A stretch of 43,000 bases of DNA from NCBI RefSeq assembly GCF_000935125.1, contig NZ_JRKI01000016.1, positions 1 to 43,000 of the forward strand, read 5' to 3'. The notes under the pieces are model-generated. The model was not told where the DNA came from, searched no databases, and saw only the letters and a program-made list of their open reading frames with translations. Source of the DNA: Streptomyces natalensis ATCC 27448 (lineage in GTDB: Bacteria; Actinomycetota; Actinomycetes; Streptomycetales; Streptomycetaceae). How positions within the stretch are numbered: position 1 is the stretch's first letter; every line of letters starts with the position of its first letter. Position numbers and translations under genes: made by a program. Positions 32,392 through 39,961 of this stretch are shown one piece after another.

Positions 32392-34067
32392 CGGGCCCCC
32401 TCGTACACATCTGTATCCGGATGAATGGCGTCGAACTGTCGCTTGCCCTTGAGGAGGCGCGCGACCAGCTCCCTGGCGTGAGAATCGGAGAAGTACGGGT
32501 TGAGGGAGTACACCCGCAGAGCCACGACCGGCTCGCCAGCCGGCGTGTAGAAGGCCGCGGAGGTCTTGCTCAACGCGATCTGCTCGGCCTCCGGTACACG
32601 TTGACGCGATAGCCACGCGAACAGGTCAGACGTGTACTGGTTTATTCGGCGCACCGAGCTGGTGTCGCTGAAGTCCTCCTCGGAAGCGGCAGGGTCATCC
32701 GGCGGGTAACAGCGCAAGAACACATCCGGGCCGTACGAATGCTTGTTGATGGCTGTCACATCGCCAGCTGCCACGGCATCAACGTGGCGTCGGAGGGCTT
32801 CGGCTGTCTCAAGCGCGTGACCGAGAAGTTTCCGCATTCCCTGCTTGCCTAGGGCCTGCAGGCCAACCCAGGTCGCGACCATGTTCGCCGCTGACCTGGA
32901 AGTTTCCAGCGTGAAGGTCCCAGGGTTGTACGCGTCCTTGTCATGGAACAGCGGAGTCATGACTCCGCCGTCGCGACGTAGCCGCGAGAAGTCCCGCCCG
33001 TCTCGCATGATGATCATGCTGGACGTGTACGGTGCGAAACCGGTCTTGTGGAAATCGGTTCCGAACGAGTCGGCGTGCCGCACTGTTCTCAGGCGCTCCA
33101 CAAGCCGTGAGATTTTCGCCACCACAGGCGGGCTGAATTCGAGGGGATTGCGATGCAGGTCGTAATCGATGAAGCAGAGATAAGCCCACCCGATGACCGT
33201 GTCCGCATGCACGTGGGGCGTGTAATCCAATCCATATTCCGCGGCCAGCCGATCCCGCATCGCAGCGATCTCGCCGAAGTCATCGACGGCCATATTGGAG
33301 GTCGTCCCGCCAGCGCCCATGATGCATGCAAGTCGGTGCCCGCGTGCCAGCACGTCGCGGCAGGCCGCTTCCATCGACTCCAGGTCCGTGGTCTGGTCGG
33401 GCAGCGACGCAGCGGATATGTAGTTTCGGGTGCCGATACCAAGCCACGCGCACGCGGACTTCTGCGAGTAGTGCGCCGGCCAGGAACCGACGACGGCCAT
33501 CCCAGGCTCGATCCCCCGCTCGGCATGGTCGGGCTGTGCCTTGGAGATGCCGACGTTGATCGCGTACAGGTTGGTCGCAGTGCCGCCGAACGTGAACAGA
33601 CCGCCTGCCTGATCCGGGTCGTATCCCGCCAGCCGCGCCAGCGCCTGGGCACAGGACAGCTCGGCGGTAAGGGTCTCCGCGGCGTCCTCTCCGGTGACGC
33701 CGTTCGGCATGAACAACGACACCGCGCATAGCGCCGCCAGGTTGACGAACGACGGCGGCGGAACGACGTTCTTGGCGAACATGTGGTGATGCACCTTGAC
33801 CGAACCAGCCAGCCACCGCGGCAGTTGACTGAGAACCGCCTCCGAGGCGACGGGGCCCTCCGGCAGGTGTCCGCCACCCAGTGAGCGCCCGTCTTCCTGC
33901 TCCCAGCGCGGATACACGGGCCCTGCACCCTGATGGCTCAGCGCCTCATCGAGTGCACCGCGGATGAGCTCGACAAGCACGTCCGCGTTGTCGCCATCGG
34001 GGCACAGAAACAGGCCGTTGCGCCAGTCTGCGAAATCATCCCCATACCCGGAGCAATCAGTTGTCAT
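32388..34067 (-). CDS. PLP-dependent group II amino acid decarboxylase
   Basis: The 559-residue protein has the aromatic/glutamate decarboxylase pattern. TFGGTATNLYAI (about 159-170) is the PLP phosphate loop, and PAHYSQKSACAWLGIG has the ring-stacking H199. HVHADTVIGWAY has the cofactor Asp D289, and TDFHKTGFAPYTSS has the Schiff-base Lys K341. It catalyses amine formation from an amino acid; aromatic, acidic and Tyr substrates are all possible. The TyrS and permease in the area favour tyrosine (inference), as in enterococcal tyrS-tdc-tyrP operons. It is the second gene of the operon, 39 bp after DUF4254. Confidence 0.86.
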   Translation of the reverse strand: MTTDCSGYGDDFADWRNGLFLCPDGDNADVLVELIRGALDEALSHQGAGPVYPRWEQEDGRSLGGGHLPEGPVASEAVLSQLPRWLAGSVKVHHHMFAKNVVPPPSFVNLAALCAVSLFMPNGVTGEDAAETLTAELSCAQALARLAGYDPDQAGGLFTFGGTATNLYAINVGISKAQPDHAERGIEPGMAVVGSWPAHYSQKSACAWLGIGTRNYISAASLPDQTTDLESMEAACRDVLARGHRLACIMGAGGTTSNMAVDDFGEIAAMRDRLAAEYGLDYTPHVHADTVIGWAYLCFIDYDLHRNPLEFSPPVVAKISRLVERLRTVRHADSFGTDFHKTGFAPYTSSMIIMRDGRDFSRLRRDGGVMTPLFHDKDAYNPGTFTLETSRSAANMVATWVGLQALGKQGMRKLLGHALETAEALRRHVDAVAAGDVTAINKHSYGPDVFLRCYPPDDPAASEEDFSDTSSVRRINQYTSDLFAWLSRQRVPEAEQIALSKTSAAFYTPAGEPVVALRVYSLNPYFSDSHARELVARLLKGKRQFDAIHPDTDVYEGAR

Positions 34068-34106
34068 CGCGGACTCCAGTGCCTTGGAAGAGCAACACGA
34101 CCGCGC

Positions 34107-34706
34107 TCATCGTCCGGGCTTCCCGTAGAGCTTCATGCGTTCAGGTCGGGGCGTGCGCCGTCGGCCGGACGCAAGGTCCTCACAGGCGACCGCGATAGAC
34201 CACACGAGATCGTCACGCTGACGACGCAGAATCGCGACACGTTCCACCGCGCCGGCGTCATCCTCGACGAGTTGCTCGGTATGCATGATCCGCAGCGTCT
34301 CCACCGAGAGGCGGTCCAGCGCCGAGCCGATCGACTCGGTAAGGGGAGGCACGTCTTGGTCCGCGCCCCACACCGCATCAAAGATTCGATCGACCTGCTC
34401 GATGAGTTCGTGGCGACGGCAGTTGAGTTCGTCGATCTCCCGCTTGATGGCCGGAATCTCCCCGTCCCCAGCTCGCCGCACCCGATCTTCGGCGTCCCAC
34501 TGCCGACTGTTGTTCGCATGCAGCCGGTTCAGCGGCTCCAGCAACTCCGGCGAGCGGGGAAACGGCATCCCGGCGAGAGCATCCTCGCACCACCCGCATT
34601 GCCCATTTTGCATGTCGAGGCAGGACTTACCCTGAATCATTACAGTTCGCGGGTCTGGATCCCGCTCGCCCGTATCTAGATCCAGCTGAGCAGGCATATT
34701 CGTCAT
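34107..34706 (-). CDS. DUF4254 family protein
   Basis: The 199-residue protein matches DUF4254 by the central helices: LNRLHANNSRQWDAEDRVRR, then IPAIKREIDELNCRRHELIE. The N-terminal extension has Cys residues (GKSCLDMQNGQCGWCED), which could bind metal and are not typical of all members. DUF4254 genes often adjoin glycosyltransferases, but their activity is not established. AAGGGGGA precedes the ATG. It starts a coupled operon of five genes (then decarboxylase, GT9, APH-type kinase, GT4) that probably extends to tyrS. A GTGAT/ATCAC repeat cluster lies upstream. Confidence 0.72.
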   Translation of the reverse strand: MTNMPAQLDLDTGERDPDPRTVMIQGKSCLDMQNGQCGWCEDALAGMPFPRSPELLEPLNRLHANNSRQWDAEDRVRRAGDGEIPAIKREIDELNCRRHELIEQVDRIFDAVWGADQDVPPLTESIGSALDRLSVETLRIMHTEQLVEDDAGAVERVAILRRQRDDLVWSIAVACEDLASGRRRTPRPERMKLYGKPGR

Positions 34707-34819
34707 CAGCGGTATCCCCCTTCGGTACCTCGTTGGATCAGCCCCTGCCGACGGTCATGGGAGACAGCCGTGAGCGCGAGCGGAGGGTGGATGCAAGAGT
34801 GGCTCATCGGCGCGAGTCG

Positions 34820-34838
34820 ATCACATCACCGTTGTGAT
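34820..34838. promoter_or_regulatory. Operator-like repeat between divergent operons
   Basis: ATCAC (34820-34824), ATCAC (34825-34829) and GTGAT (34834-34838) are clustered; ATCAC-CGTT-GTGAT forms an inverted repeat. It lies between the DUF4254 gene (reverse) and the HAD gene (forward), about 115 and 210 bp from their starts, so one site could control both. The half-site matches that of the 24634 operator. Confidence 0.5.
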
Positions 34839-35031
34839 ATGCCCATGCCCTGCGCGCCAACCGATCGCTGAAGGGCTGAGCAGCGAGGCTGTGAACGCCA
34901 CGGCATAGAGCAGGACTTGGCGAATCGGGTCCGCCACGTCTTCGACGCGCCCGCCGGCCGGTCAGCCCACGCTGCACGAGACCTCGTCATCATGGCGCCC
35001 AACTGCGCGTTCCGGACAACTCACGGTCCCG

Positions 35032-35037
35032 TAAGGT
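35032..35037 (+). promoter_or_regulatory. Leaderless-type -10 for the third HAD gene
   Basis: TAAGGT lies eight bases before the ATG at 35046, with TTCCGG at a -35-like position (35010-35015). There is no Shine-Dalgarno sequence, so the mRNA is probably leaderless. Confidence 0.45.
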
Positions 35038-35045
35038 CTGCTTCC

Positions 35046-35696
35046 ATGCAGCGGTTGGCGATCTTCGATCTTGACAACACCCTTGTTGACCGCCAAGGTC
35101 CCCTGACGGACTGGGTCTCGGCATTCTCCTCGCAGTACGCCCTGAATGATCACGACCGAGCGGATCTGCTCCAGGTGGTGCATGCACGTGCCTACCCCTC
35201 GGCCTTCGAGACGATCCGTGCGCAGTACGGCCTTGCCCCTTCGGCCGAGGCGTTGTGGCGTGACTACTGCGCATACATGGCTCGCTCAGTCAGCTGCCCT
35301 GCTGATGTGCTTGAGGGCCTGTCCACGCTCCGACGTACCGGCTGGAAAATCGCCGTCGCCACGAACGGCGCGAATGAGATCCAGACCGAGAAAGCGGCCA
35401 TGTCAGGGATCGCCGATCACGTTGATGCGGTGTGCGCCTCTGAGGCAGCCGGAGTGCGTAAGCCGGAGGTAGCGATCTTTGAGAAGGCGGCCGCCTCATG
35501 CGGAGCCGACCTCGCACTCGGCGGCTGGATGATCGGCGACGGCGTGGACACCGATATCCGCGGCGGCAGAGCGGCCGGACTACGCACCATCTGGATCAGC
35601 GGCGGCAGGTCCTGGCCCGGGGACGACACGGAGCCGGACCACGCCACCACTGATGTATGCCAAGCGATCAATCTGCTGCTCACCACCGTGAGCTGA
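35046..35696 (+). CDS. HAD-family hydrolase (third of the island)
   Basis: The 216-residue protein has motif I FDLDNTLVD (D8, D10), motif II IAVATNGANEIQ, motif III K in GVRKPEVAIFEKA and motif IV IGDGVDTDIRG. This is the haloacid dehalogenase/phosphatase subgroup with a helical cap. It is divergent from the glycosyltransferase operon and is followed by the NAD-dependent oxidoreductase 12 bp later, so the two form an operon. The upstream ATG-less frame to 34917 is excluded. Confidence 0.86.
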   Translation: MQRLAIFDLDNTLVDRQGPLTDWVSAFSSQYALNDHDRADLLQVVHARAYPSAFETIRAQYGLAPSAEALWRDYCAYMARSVSCPADVLEGLSTLRRTGWKIAVATNGANEIQTEKAAMSGIADHVDAVCASEAAGVRKPEVAIFEKAAASCGADLALGGWMIGDGVDTDIRGGRAAGLRTIWISGGRSWPGDDTEPDHATTDVCQAINLLLTTVS

Positions 35697-35708
35697 GAGG
35701 ACCTCGTC

Positions 35709-36578
35709 GTGAACTCTGAAGCGATCACGGTTGGACTGCTGCATCCCGGCAGCATGGGCGCCGCCTTCGGCGCCCAGTTGCGACGGCGCAACGTGCGGGT
35801 GCTGTGGTGCATGGACGGCCGCAGAAGCCGGTCCCGGGCACGGGCCGAGGATGCCGGCCTCGAAGGCGTACAGAATCTTGCGCAGCTCGTGGCGCGTGCC
35901 GATGTGCTGCTGTCTCTGTGTCCGCCTGCCGCTGCAGTGGATGTCGCGCAGCAGGTGGCGGCCTGTGGCCTCGACGGCGGGTTGTATATCGAGGCCAACG
36001 CGATCACGCCGCATCGCGTCAGGGAGGTCTCAGGGCTTCTTCCTGGCGCCGTGGTCATCGATGGCGCCGTGGTCGGCTCCCCGCCGGTGGGTGGCAAGCA
36101 GCCCACGTTGTATCTGTCCGGAGCCCCTGACGGCTGCTCTCGGGTCGCGTCCCTGTTCGCCGTGAGTGACGTGAAACCTCATGTGCTGGGTGCCGAGGTG
36201 GGTACGGCCTCTGCGCTGAAGCTGTCGTACTCGAGTTACCAGAAGGTCTCCCGCATCCTGGCGGCGCTCGCCTACGGCGTCGCTGATGCGAACGGCGTTG
36301 CCGACGAGCTCGTCAAGATCGCTGGGAAACGGGGCGGCAGCTACCTGACCGAGACCGGCTACATCCCCAAGACTGCCTCCCGTGCCTGGCGCTGGGGCCC
36401 TGAACTGGACGATGCAGCAGCTCTGCTGCGGGAGGCCAGGCTGCCGGACGATCTGATGCGAGCAGCCAGCGGAGTTCTTCACCAGTGGGCCAGCGCCCGA
36501 GACCGTGAACTCACCGTCGCCGAGGCGCTCGCGCTCCTGCATGTCGACCACGGTCGTGAGGGGCATGACGAACCGTAG
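35709..36578 (+). CDS. 6PGDH-like NAD(P)-dependent oxidoreductase (DUF1932 type)
   Basis: The 289-residue protein has an N-terminal Rossmann fold (VGLLHPGSMGAAFGAQL, a GxxxxG nucleotide loop), the CPPAAAVDVA region, IDGAVVGSPP and a C-terminal helical domain (ALKLSYSSYQKVSRILAALA, with the family Lys). This is the beta-hydroxyacid dehydrogenase/6-phosphogluconate dehydrogenase family, and the C-terminus resembles DUF1932. Substrates are usually small hydroxyacids or imines. AGAGGA lies before the GTG. Downstream of the HAD gene it may reduce or oxidise a pathway intermediate (inference). Confidence 0.82.
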   Translation: MNSEAITVGLLHPGSMGAAFGAQLRRRNVRVLWCMDGRRSRSRARAEDAGLEGVQNLAQLVARADVLLSLCPPAAAVDVAQQVAACGLDGGLYIEANAITPHRVREVSGLLPGAVVIDGAVVGSPPVGGKQPTLYLSGAPDGCSRVASLFAVSDVKPHVLGAEVGTASALKLSYSSYQKVSRILAALAYGVADANGVADELVKIAGKRGGSYLTETGYIPKTASRAWRWGPELDDAAALLREARLPDDLMRAASGVLHQWASARDRELTVAEALALLHVDHGREGHDEP

Positions 36579-36603
36579 CCGGGTCCGCGCGGTTCGCCCG
36601 CGG

Positions 36604-37155
36604 TCAGATGGCGCGGCGAATCAGCAGGTCGATCTCGTGCGCCGCCTCCGCAGGCGAGATGGCGTCGGTATCGAGCCGTAGGTCCCAAGCGAAATCTGTG
36701 CTGGTCTCGATGTCGTGGGCCGTCGCGTCCCAGGCGGAGAGGCGGGCCTCGGTATCGCTGTCACCGCGCCCCTTGGAGCGGTCCGCGGTACTCTCCCGCG
36801 AACACCACAGGAGCACGCTGGTCCACGAGGCGGGGAATTTCTCCACCACCGCCTCAATACCTGCGATCTGCCCGAGATGCAGGACGGGAATGCACCCGTC
36901 CTGCATAGCCTGGGCAAGGCCGGGACGGTCTACGAGGTAGATGTTGCCGTACCTGTCGTTGCGGTAGATCACGTCCCCGCGTGCCTCAAGCTCTCCGAGC
37001 TCATCGGCGGTCCCCATCCGGTAGCCACGAGTACGGCCACTACCAATCTTGAGACGCATGAACGCGCGATAGGCGTCGTTGAAGTCGCACAGTGCCGTGG
37101 TGATGGTGTCCTTCCCGGATGCGGGTGGACCGTACAGCAGAATGCCCTGGCTCAT
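36604..37155 (-). CDS. P-loop kinase-like ATPase (guanylate kinase-like)
   Basis: The 183-residue protein begins MSQGILLYGPPASGKDTI, a Walker A loop. A lid/NMP-binding-like segment (TADELGELEARGDVIYRND) and helix-rich EAAHEIDLLIRRAI follow. It resembles small nucleotide kinases, perhaps guanylate kinase relatives, but lacks clear base-specific motifs. It is coupled to the HTH-kinase gene by an ATGA overlap and faces the NAD-oxidoreductase convergently. The function is probably phosphorylation of a small molecule. Confidence 0.7.
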   Translation of the reverse strand: MSQGILLYGPPASGKDTITTALCDFNDAYRAFMRLKIGSGRTRGYRMGTADELGELEARGDVIYRNDRYGNIYLVDRPGLAQAMQDGCIPVLHLGQIAGIEAVVEKFPASWTSVLLWCSRESTADRSKGRGDSDTEARLSAWDATAHDIETSTDFAWDLRLDTDAISPAEAAHEIDLLIRRAI

Positions 37156-38192
37156 GCGAACACCGTCCCGAAGACCTGCCGAACCTGATCGGTGAGGGAT
37201 ATCGCGGTACCGAGACGGTTGTCGACCACCAAGTGCGGTACGACCGGCCGCAGTTCCGGATCAATCGTCGCCGCGTACTCATCCCAGTTCTGCAACTTCC
37301 AGCTGTCGCGGGCTGCCGAGCGGAAGCTGATGTACTCGTGCATGGTCTCAAGGTCACACTGGATCCAGATAACCGCCACCGTCACTCCCCGCGCCTCGCA
37401 CCGGTTGATCAACCGGCGCATCCACCGCTCGTCGCTCACCTCAGCAACGAACGGTGCGGTGAGCACAGTGCTGATCGAACAGTCGACATTGGCGTAGGCG
37501 GTCTCCAGCAAGCACTGGTACTCCAAGGGCCGCACCTTCTCCCGATATACCGGGGAGTGGCGGTCGTTTGGATCGCTTCCCATCTCAACGAGCAGCCGCT
37601 CAACAAGCGGACGGGTGATGGGATCTTTATCGAGGACCGGCCACCCGGTGAGCCGCGAGATGAACCGTGAGAACTCCGACTTCCCACTGCCGGCGAGGCC
37701 GCCCACCATCAATAGCGTGGGCTGATTCGGGTCGCCGCCCGTGTGACGGCGTCTCCACGCATCAATGATGCGCTGCTGGACCTCCTGACCGTTGCTGTCG
37801 GCATTACCCGGAGCGATCTGCAGCACCGCGCGCTCAACAGCCAGCACATGGTCGCCGAGCGGCTCCACCTTCGAGGGCGTGAGCCGGAGCTGAGTCTGCT
37901 CACCCGGCAACGCCTTCCGGAACCCCAACTCAGGCTCGGTGGCCCGGTACAGAAGGCAGTAGGCCCGGCGGTAATGCGGGCCGGGATACACCTCACCCTG
38001 CTCGTGCTGCCACAAGGTCTGGAAGTTCGCCGCCGGCACGGTGAGTCCGGCAGCGCGCGCCACCTCACGTAGCCGCTCACCGGCACCCTCAAGCGTCAGG
38101 CCATGTGCTTCGCGCATGGAGCGAAGCTGGCCCGGTTGCCACCCCGCACGGCTCTTCGCCATGACTGCTACCGCCTGCCCGTTACTCACCAT
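37152..38192 (-). CDS. XRE-type HTH fused to a P-loop kinase (zeta-toxin-like)
   Basis: The N-terminal third (QLRSMREAHGLTLEGAGERL, then NFQTLWQHEQGEVYPGPHY) is an XRE-like DNA-binding domain. The rest is a P-loop kinase with Walker A GGLAGSGKSE in LLMVGGLAGSGKSEFSRF and the later DCSISTVLTAPFVAE and ARGVTVAVIWIQCD segments, similar to zeta toxins and APS-kinase-like enzymes. I place the start at the ATG at 38192, because ACACTA (reverse of TAGTGT) at 38200-38205 lies seven bases upstream and no ribosome binding site is present. A start at 38162 is possible. The fusion suggests a kinase that reads DNA, or a regulator controlled by ATP or a phospho-ligand. Confidence 0.72.
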   Translation of the reverse strand: MVSNGQAVAVMAKSRAGWQPGQLRSMREAHGLTLEGAGERLREVARAAGLTVPAANFQTLWQHEQGEVYPGPHYRRAYCLLYRATEPELGFRKALPGEQTQLRLTPSKVEPLGDHVLAVERAVLQIAPGNADSNGQEVQQRIIDAWRRRHTGGDPNQPTLLMVGGLAGSGKSEFSRFISRLTGWPVLDKDPITRPLVERLLVEMGSDPNDRHSPVYREKVRPLEYQCLLETAYANVDCSISTVLTAPFVAEVSDERWMRRLINRCEARGVTVAVIWIQCDLETMHEYISFRSAARDSWKLQNWDEYAATIDPELRPVVPHLVVDNRLGTAISLTDQVRQVFGTVFA

Positions 38193-38199
38193 GATCGGG

Positions 38200-38205
38200 A
38201 CACTA
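38200..38205 (-). promoter_or_regulatory. Leaderless-type -10 for the HTH-kinase gene
   Basis: On the reverse strand TAGTGT ends seven bases before the ATG at 38192, the same arrangement as at 27001. It is divergent from the small Cys-HTH regulator. Confidence 0.5.
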
Positions 38206-38385
38206 AGTCTGCCCCGCGCGAACGCATGTGTAAGCGGATGTTGAAAAGTCACGTCGCCCGATGATGAGCGGCTTGGCCAAGCACCAGTGATACTCCGCGG
38301 CACCGAACGCAGATGTGATGGGCCCCACCCCGGCGGAGTACTTGCCGGAGCCAAGGTTGATCACTCGGCGAGGGAGACGATCACA

Positions 38386-38832
38386 GTGTCAAGACAGCGA
38401 ACCACCGAGGTAGCTGCTGCGTGGGGCGGTCGCCGGTGTACCGCCTGCCGGTGCCGCTTGAGCCGGTATAACAGCGAAACCGTCTGTTCCGTTTGTAACC
38501 GCAGTGGGACGGTGGCACAGACAACATGCCCCTTCGTCCCGACCCAGGTCTGGACGTACGAGGACGTCAAAGACGCCTTAGTTCAGCGGGACTTCGGCAG
38601 GCTATGCCAGCTCGTGCGAGAACGCGGGCATCTCCGTCAGGAGGACATGGCGCTCCTGACGGGGCTGAGCCAGGCTTTCCTGTCGATGCTGGAGTCTGGG
38701 CAGCGGCGGCTCACGAACATCGATCGCGTCATCGTGCTTCTGGACGGCTTGAATGCACCCGCTGATCTCACAGGCCCGATGCTCCGCCCTGTCCCCCTCG
38801 CGCCGACCCCACCGTTCCAAGCGGTGTCCTGA
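38386..38832 (+). CDS. Short Cys-motif XRE regulator, paralogue of the 24710 protein
   Basis: From the GTG at 38386 (GGGAG upstream) the product is 148 residues. CTACRCRLSRYNSETVCSVC and the HTH LRQEDMALLTGLSQAFLSML, then ESGQRRLTNIDRVIVLLDGL nearly repeat the first 130 residues of the 501-residue regulator at 24710. It ends right after the HTH, with no TPR-like domain. It may be a truncated paralogue that competes for the same operators, or an independent small repressor. GATCAC half-sites occur between 38359 and 38382 just upstream. Confidence 0.78.
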   Translation: MSRQRTTEVAAAWGGRRCTACRCRLSRYNSETVCSVCNRSGTVAQTTCPFVPTQVWTYEDVKDALVQRDFGRLCQLVRERGHLRQEDMALLTGLSQAFLSMLESGQRRLTNIDRVIVLLDGLNAPADLTGPMLRPVPLAPTPPFQAVS

Positions 38833-38968
38833 CCCGGCCGCGGGCACGAGGTCGCAGCATGGCACCCACAAACCTCCGCAGGCATGCCCACCCCATGGAA
38901 GGGTTCGCCTCCGCGAGCCCCGCACTCCGCGATCCGGCATCCAGGCCAGGGGGCAACGTCCCCGACGG

Positions 38969-39230
38969 CTACGTGGAAGGGGCACTGCACCCGACCGCCT
39001 CCTCCGGCTGTACGCCGAGGAGCCGGTGCAGCTCCGCAGTGACCACGCGGTACGCGTTCCCGAGCTTGAGGACGGTGACCGGATACTCGTCCCTCTTCGC
39101 CAAGGCGTATCCGGTGCTCCGGCCGATCGTCAGCGCCTTGTTGGCTGTGTCGAGGTCGACGGCAGCCGGCAGCCGGCAGCGCGAGCAGCTCTTCGTAGGT
39201 CATCCCTCGCGCAGCTTTGCGTGTAGTCAT
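38969..39230 (-). pseudogene. Excisionase-like HTH gene, frameshifted by a 7-bp duplication
   Basis: The reverse strand begins MTTRKAARGMTYEELLALPA, then leaves the frame. In the next frame VDLDTANKALTIGRSTGYAL, then AKRDEYPVTVLKLGNAYRVV and AELHRLLGVQPEE continue to TAG at 38969-38971. This is a MerR/excisionase-like winged-helix protein of a type found beside Streptomyces integrases. At the break a CTGCCGG heptamer is repeated; removing one copy restores an uninterrupted LPA-AVDLD reading. It lies divergent from the XRE and integrase genes, the place for a recombination directionality factor. As it stands no full product is made unless ribosomes shift or the repeat contracts. Confidence 0.75.
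39161..39179. repeat. Heptamer tandem repeat at the excisionase frameshift
   Basis: GGCAGCC at 39161-39167 and 39168-39174 is followed by the partial copy GGCAG (39175-39179). The extra unit explains the frameshift of the excisionase-like gene. Tandem repeats of this size can expand or contract by slippage. Confidence 0.75.
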
Positions 39231-39243
39231 GATGTATTCCGAT

Positions 39244-39327
39244 CAACAAAAGTTGCCCTGACGGCGAACTGTCTACCACGAATGTTGCTACAACACATTT
39301 TCCTGGCGTAAGTTGTCACCATGACAA
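39244..39327. promoter_or_regulatory. Promoter and three palindromes before the XRE-integrase genes
   Basis: TTGCTA (39285-39290) and TAAGTT (39308-39313) are spaced 17 bp apart, and the ATG at 39321 follows TAAGTT by seven bases, which predicts a leaderless mRNA. Three palindromes share GTTG/CAAC or TTGTCA arms: CAAC-aaaa-GTTG (39246-39255 area), TGTTG-cta-CAACA (39283-39295) and TTGTCA-cca-TGACAA (39313-39327), the last covering the start codon. They are good autorepression sites for the XRE protein and could also control the divergent excisionase-like gene. Confidence 0.55.
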
Positions 39328-39959
39328 ACAGGGAGTGGTCACCGACCTTCACCGCCCGCGTCGCCGAGCAGATGCGCCGTGCGCGCAAGGCCGCCGGCCT
39401 CACCGTCACGGAGTCGGCCGAGGCATGCGCGGCTCTGGGCCTGGCGGTCCCGAAGACGACGATCACGAACTTGGAGACCGGGCGCCGCAGCTCGATCGAC
39501 CTCGCGGAATTCCTCGTCCTGGCCGAGGTCTACAAGGTCCCGCCGGTCAACCTGCTATTTCCCCTCGGTCTGGAAGCCTCCGTCGAAGTGCTTCCAGACC
39601 GGGAGGTCTCGACCTGGGATGCTGTGGCCTGGTTCACCGGCGAGACACGGCTGGAGAGGCCCGCGCCCGAGGACTCCGCCCGCGGCGTGCTGGACACCTT
39701 CCGCGCCCACAGCGACGCCGTGGCAACGGCCCTGGCTTCGACCCGCTTGGCCAAGGAGCGCCGTCGGAAGGCCAGCACCACCCTCGACTCCGGCCGCCGT
39801 GAGGCTCTGCTCGAAGCCGCGGGCGCGTACGAACAGCTCGCCTTCGACGACTGCAGAGAGCTCCGGGAGTTCCGCCTCACGATGCAGCAGCGCGGCCTCG
39901 CCCCACCGGCCCTCCCCAACGAACTCTCCTTCGTCGACGAGCCCGATCCCGAGGACTAG
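39321..39959 (+). CDS. XRE-family regulator upstream of the integrase
   Basis: The 212-residue protein has an N-terminal HTH (RVAEQMRRARKAAGLTVTES, then AVPKTTITNLETGRRSSIDL, LAEFLVLAEVYKVPPVNLL). A linker with EVSTWDAVAWFTGETRLE and a C-terminal helical segment (AYEQLAFDDCRELREFRLTM) follow. Such proteins are common before Streptomyces element integrases and probably regulate integrase and excisionase expression. Its stop lies two bases before the integrase TTG. It probably binds the palindromes over its own promoter. Confidence 0.82.
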   Translation: MTNREWSPTFTARVAEQMRRARKAAGLTVTESAEACAALGLAVPKTTITNLETGRRSSIDLAEFLVLAEVYKVPPVNLLFPLGLEASVEVLPDREVSTWDAVAWFTGETRLERPAPEDSARGVLDTFRAHSDAVATALASTRLAKERRRKASTTLDSGRREALLEAAGAYEQLAFDDCRELREFRLTMQQRGLAPPALPNELSFVDEPDPED

Positions 39960-39961
39960 CC

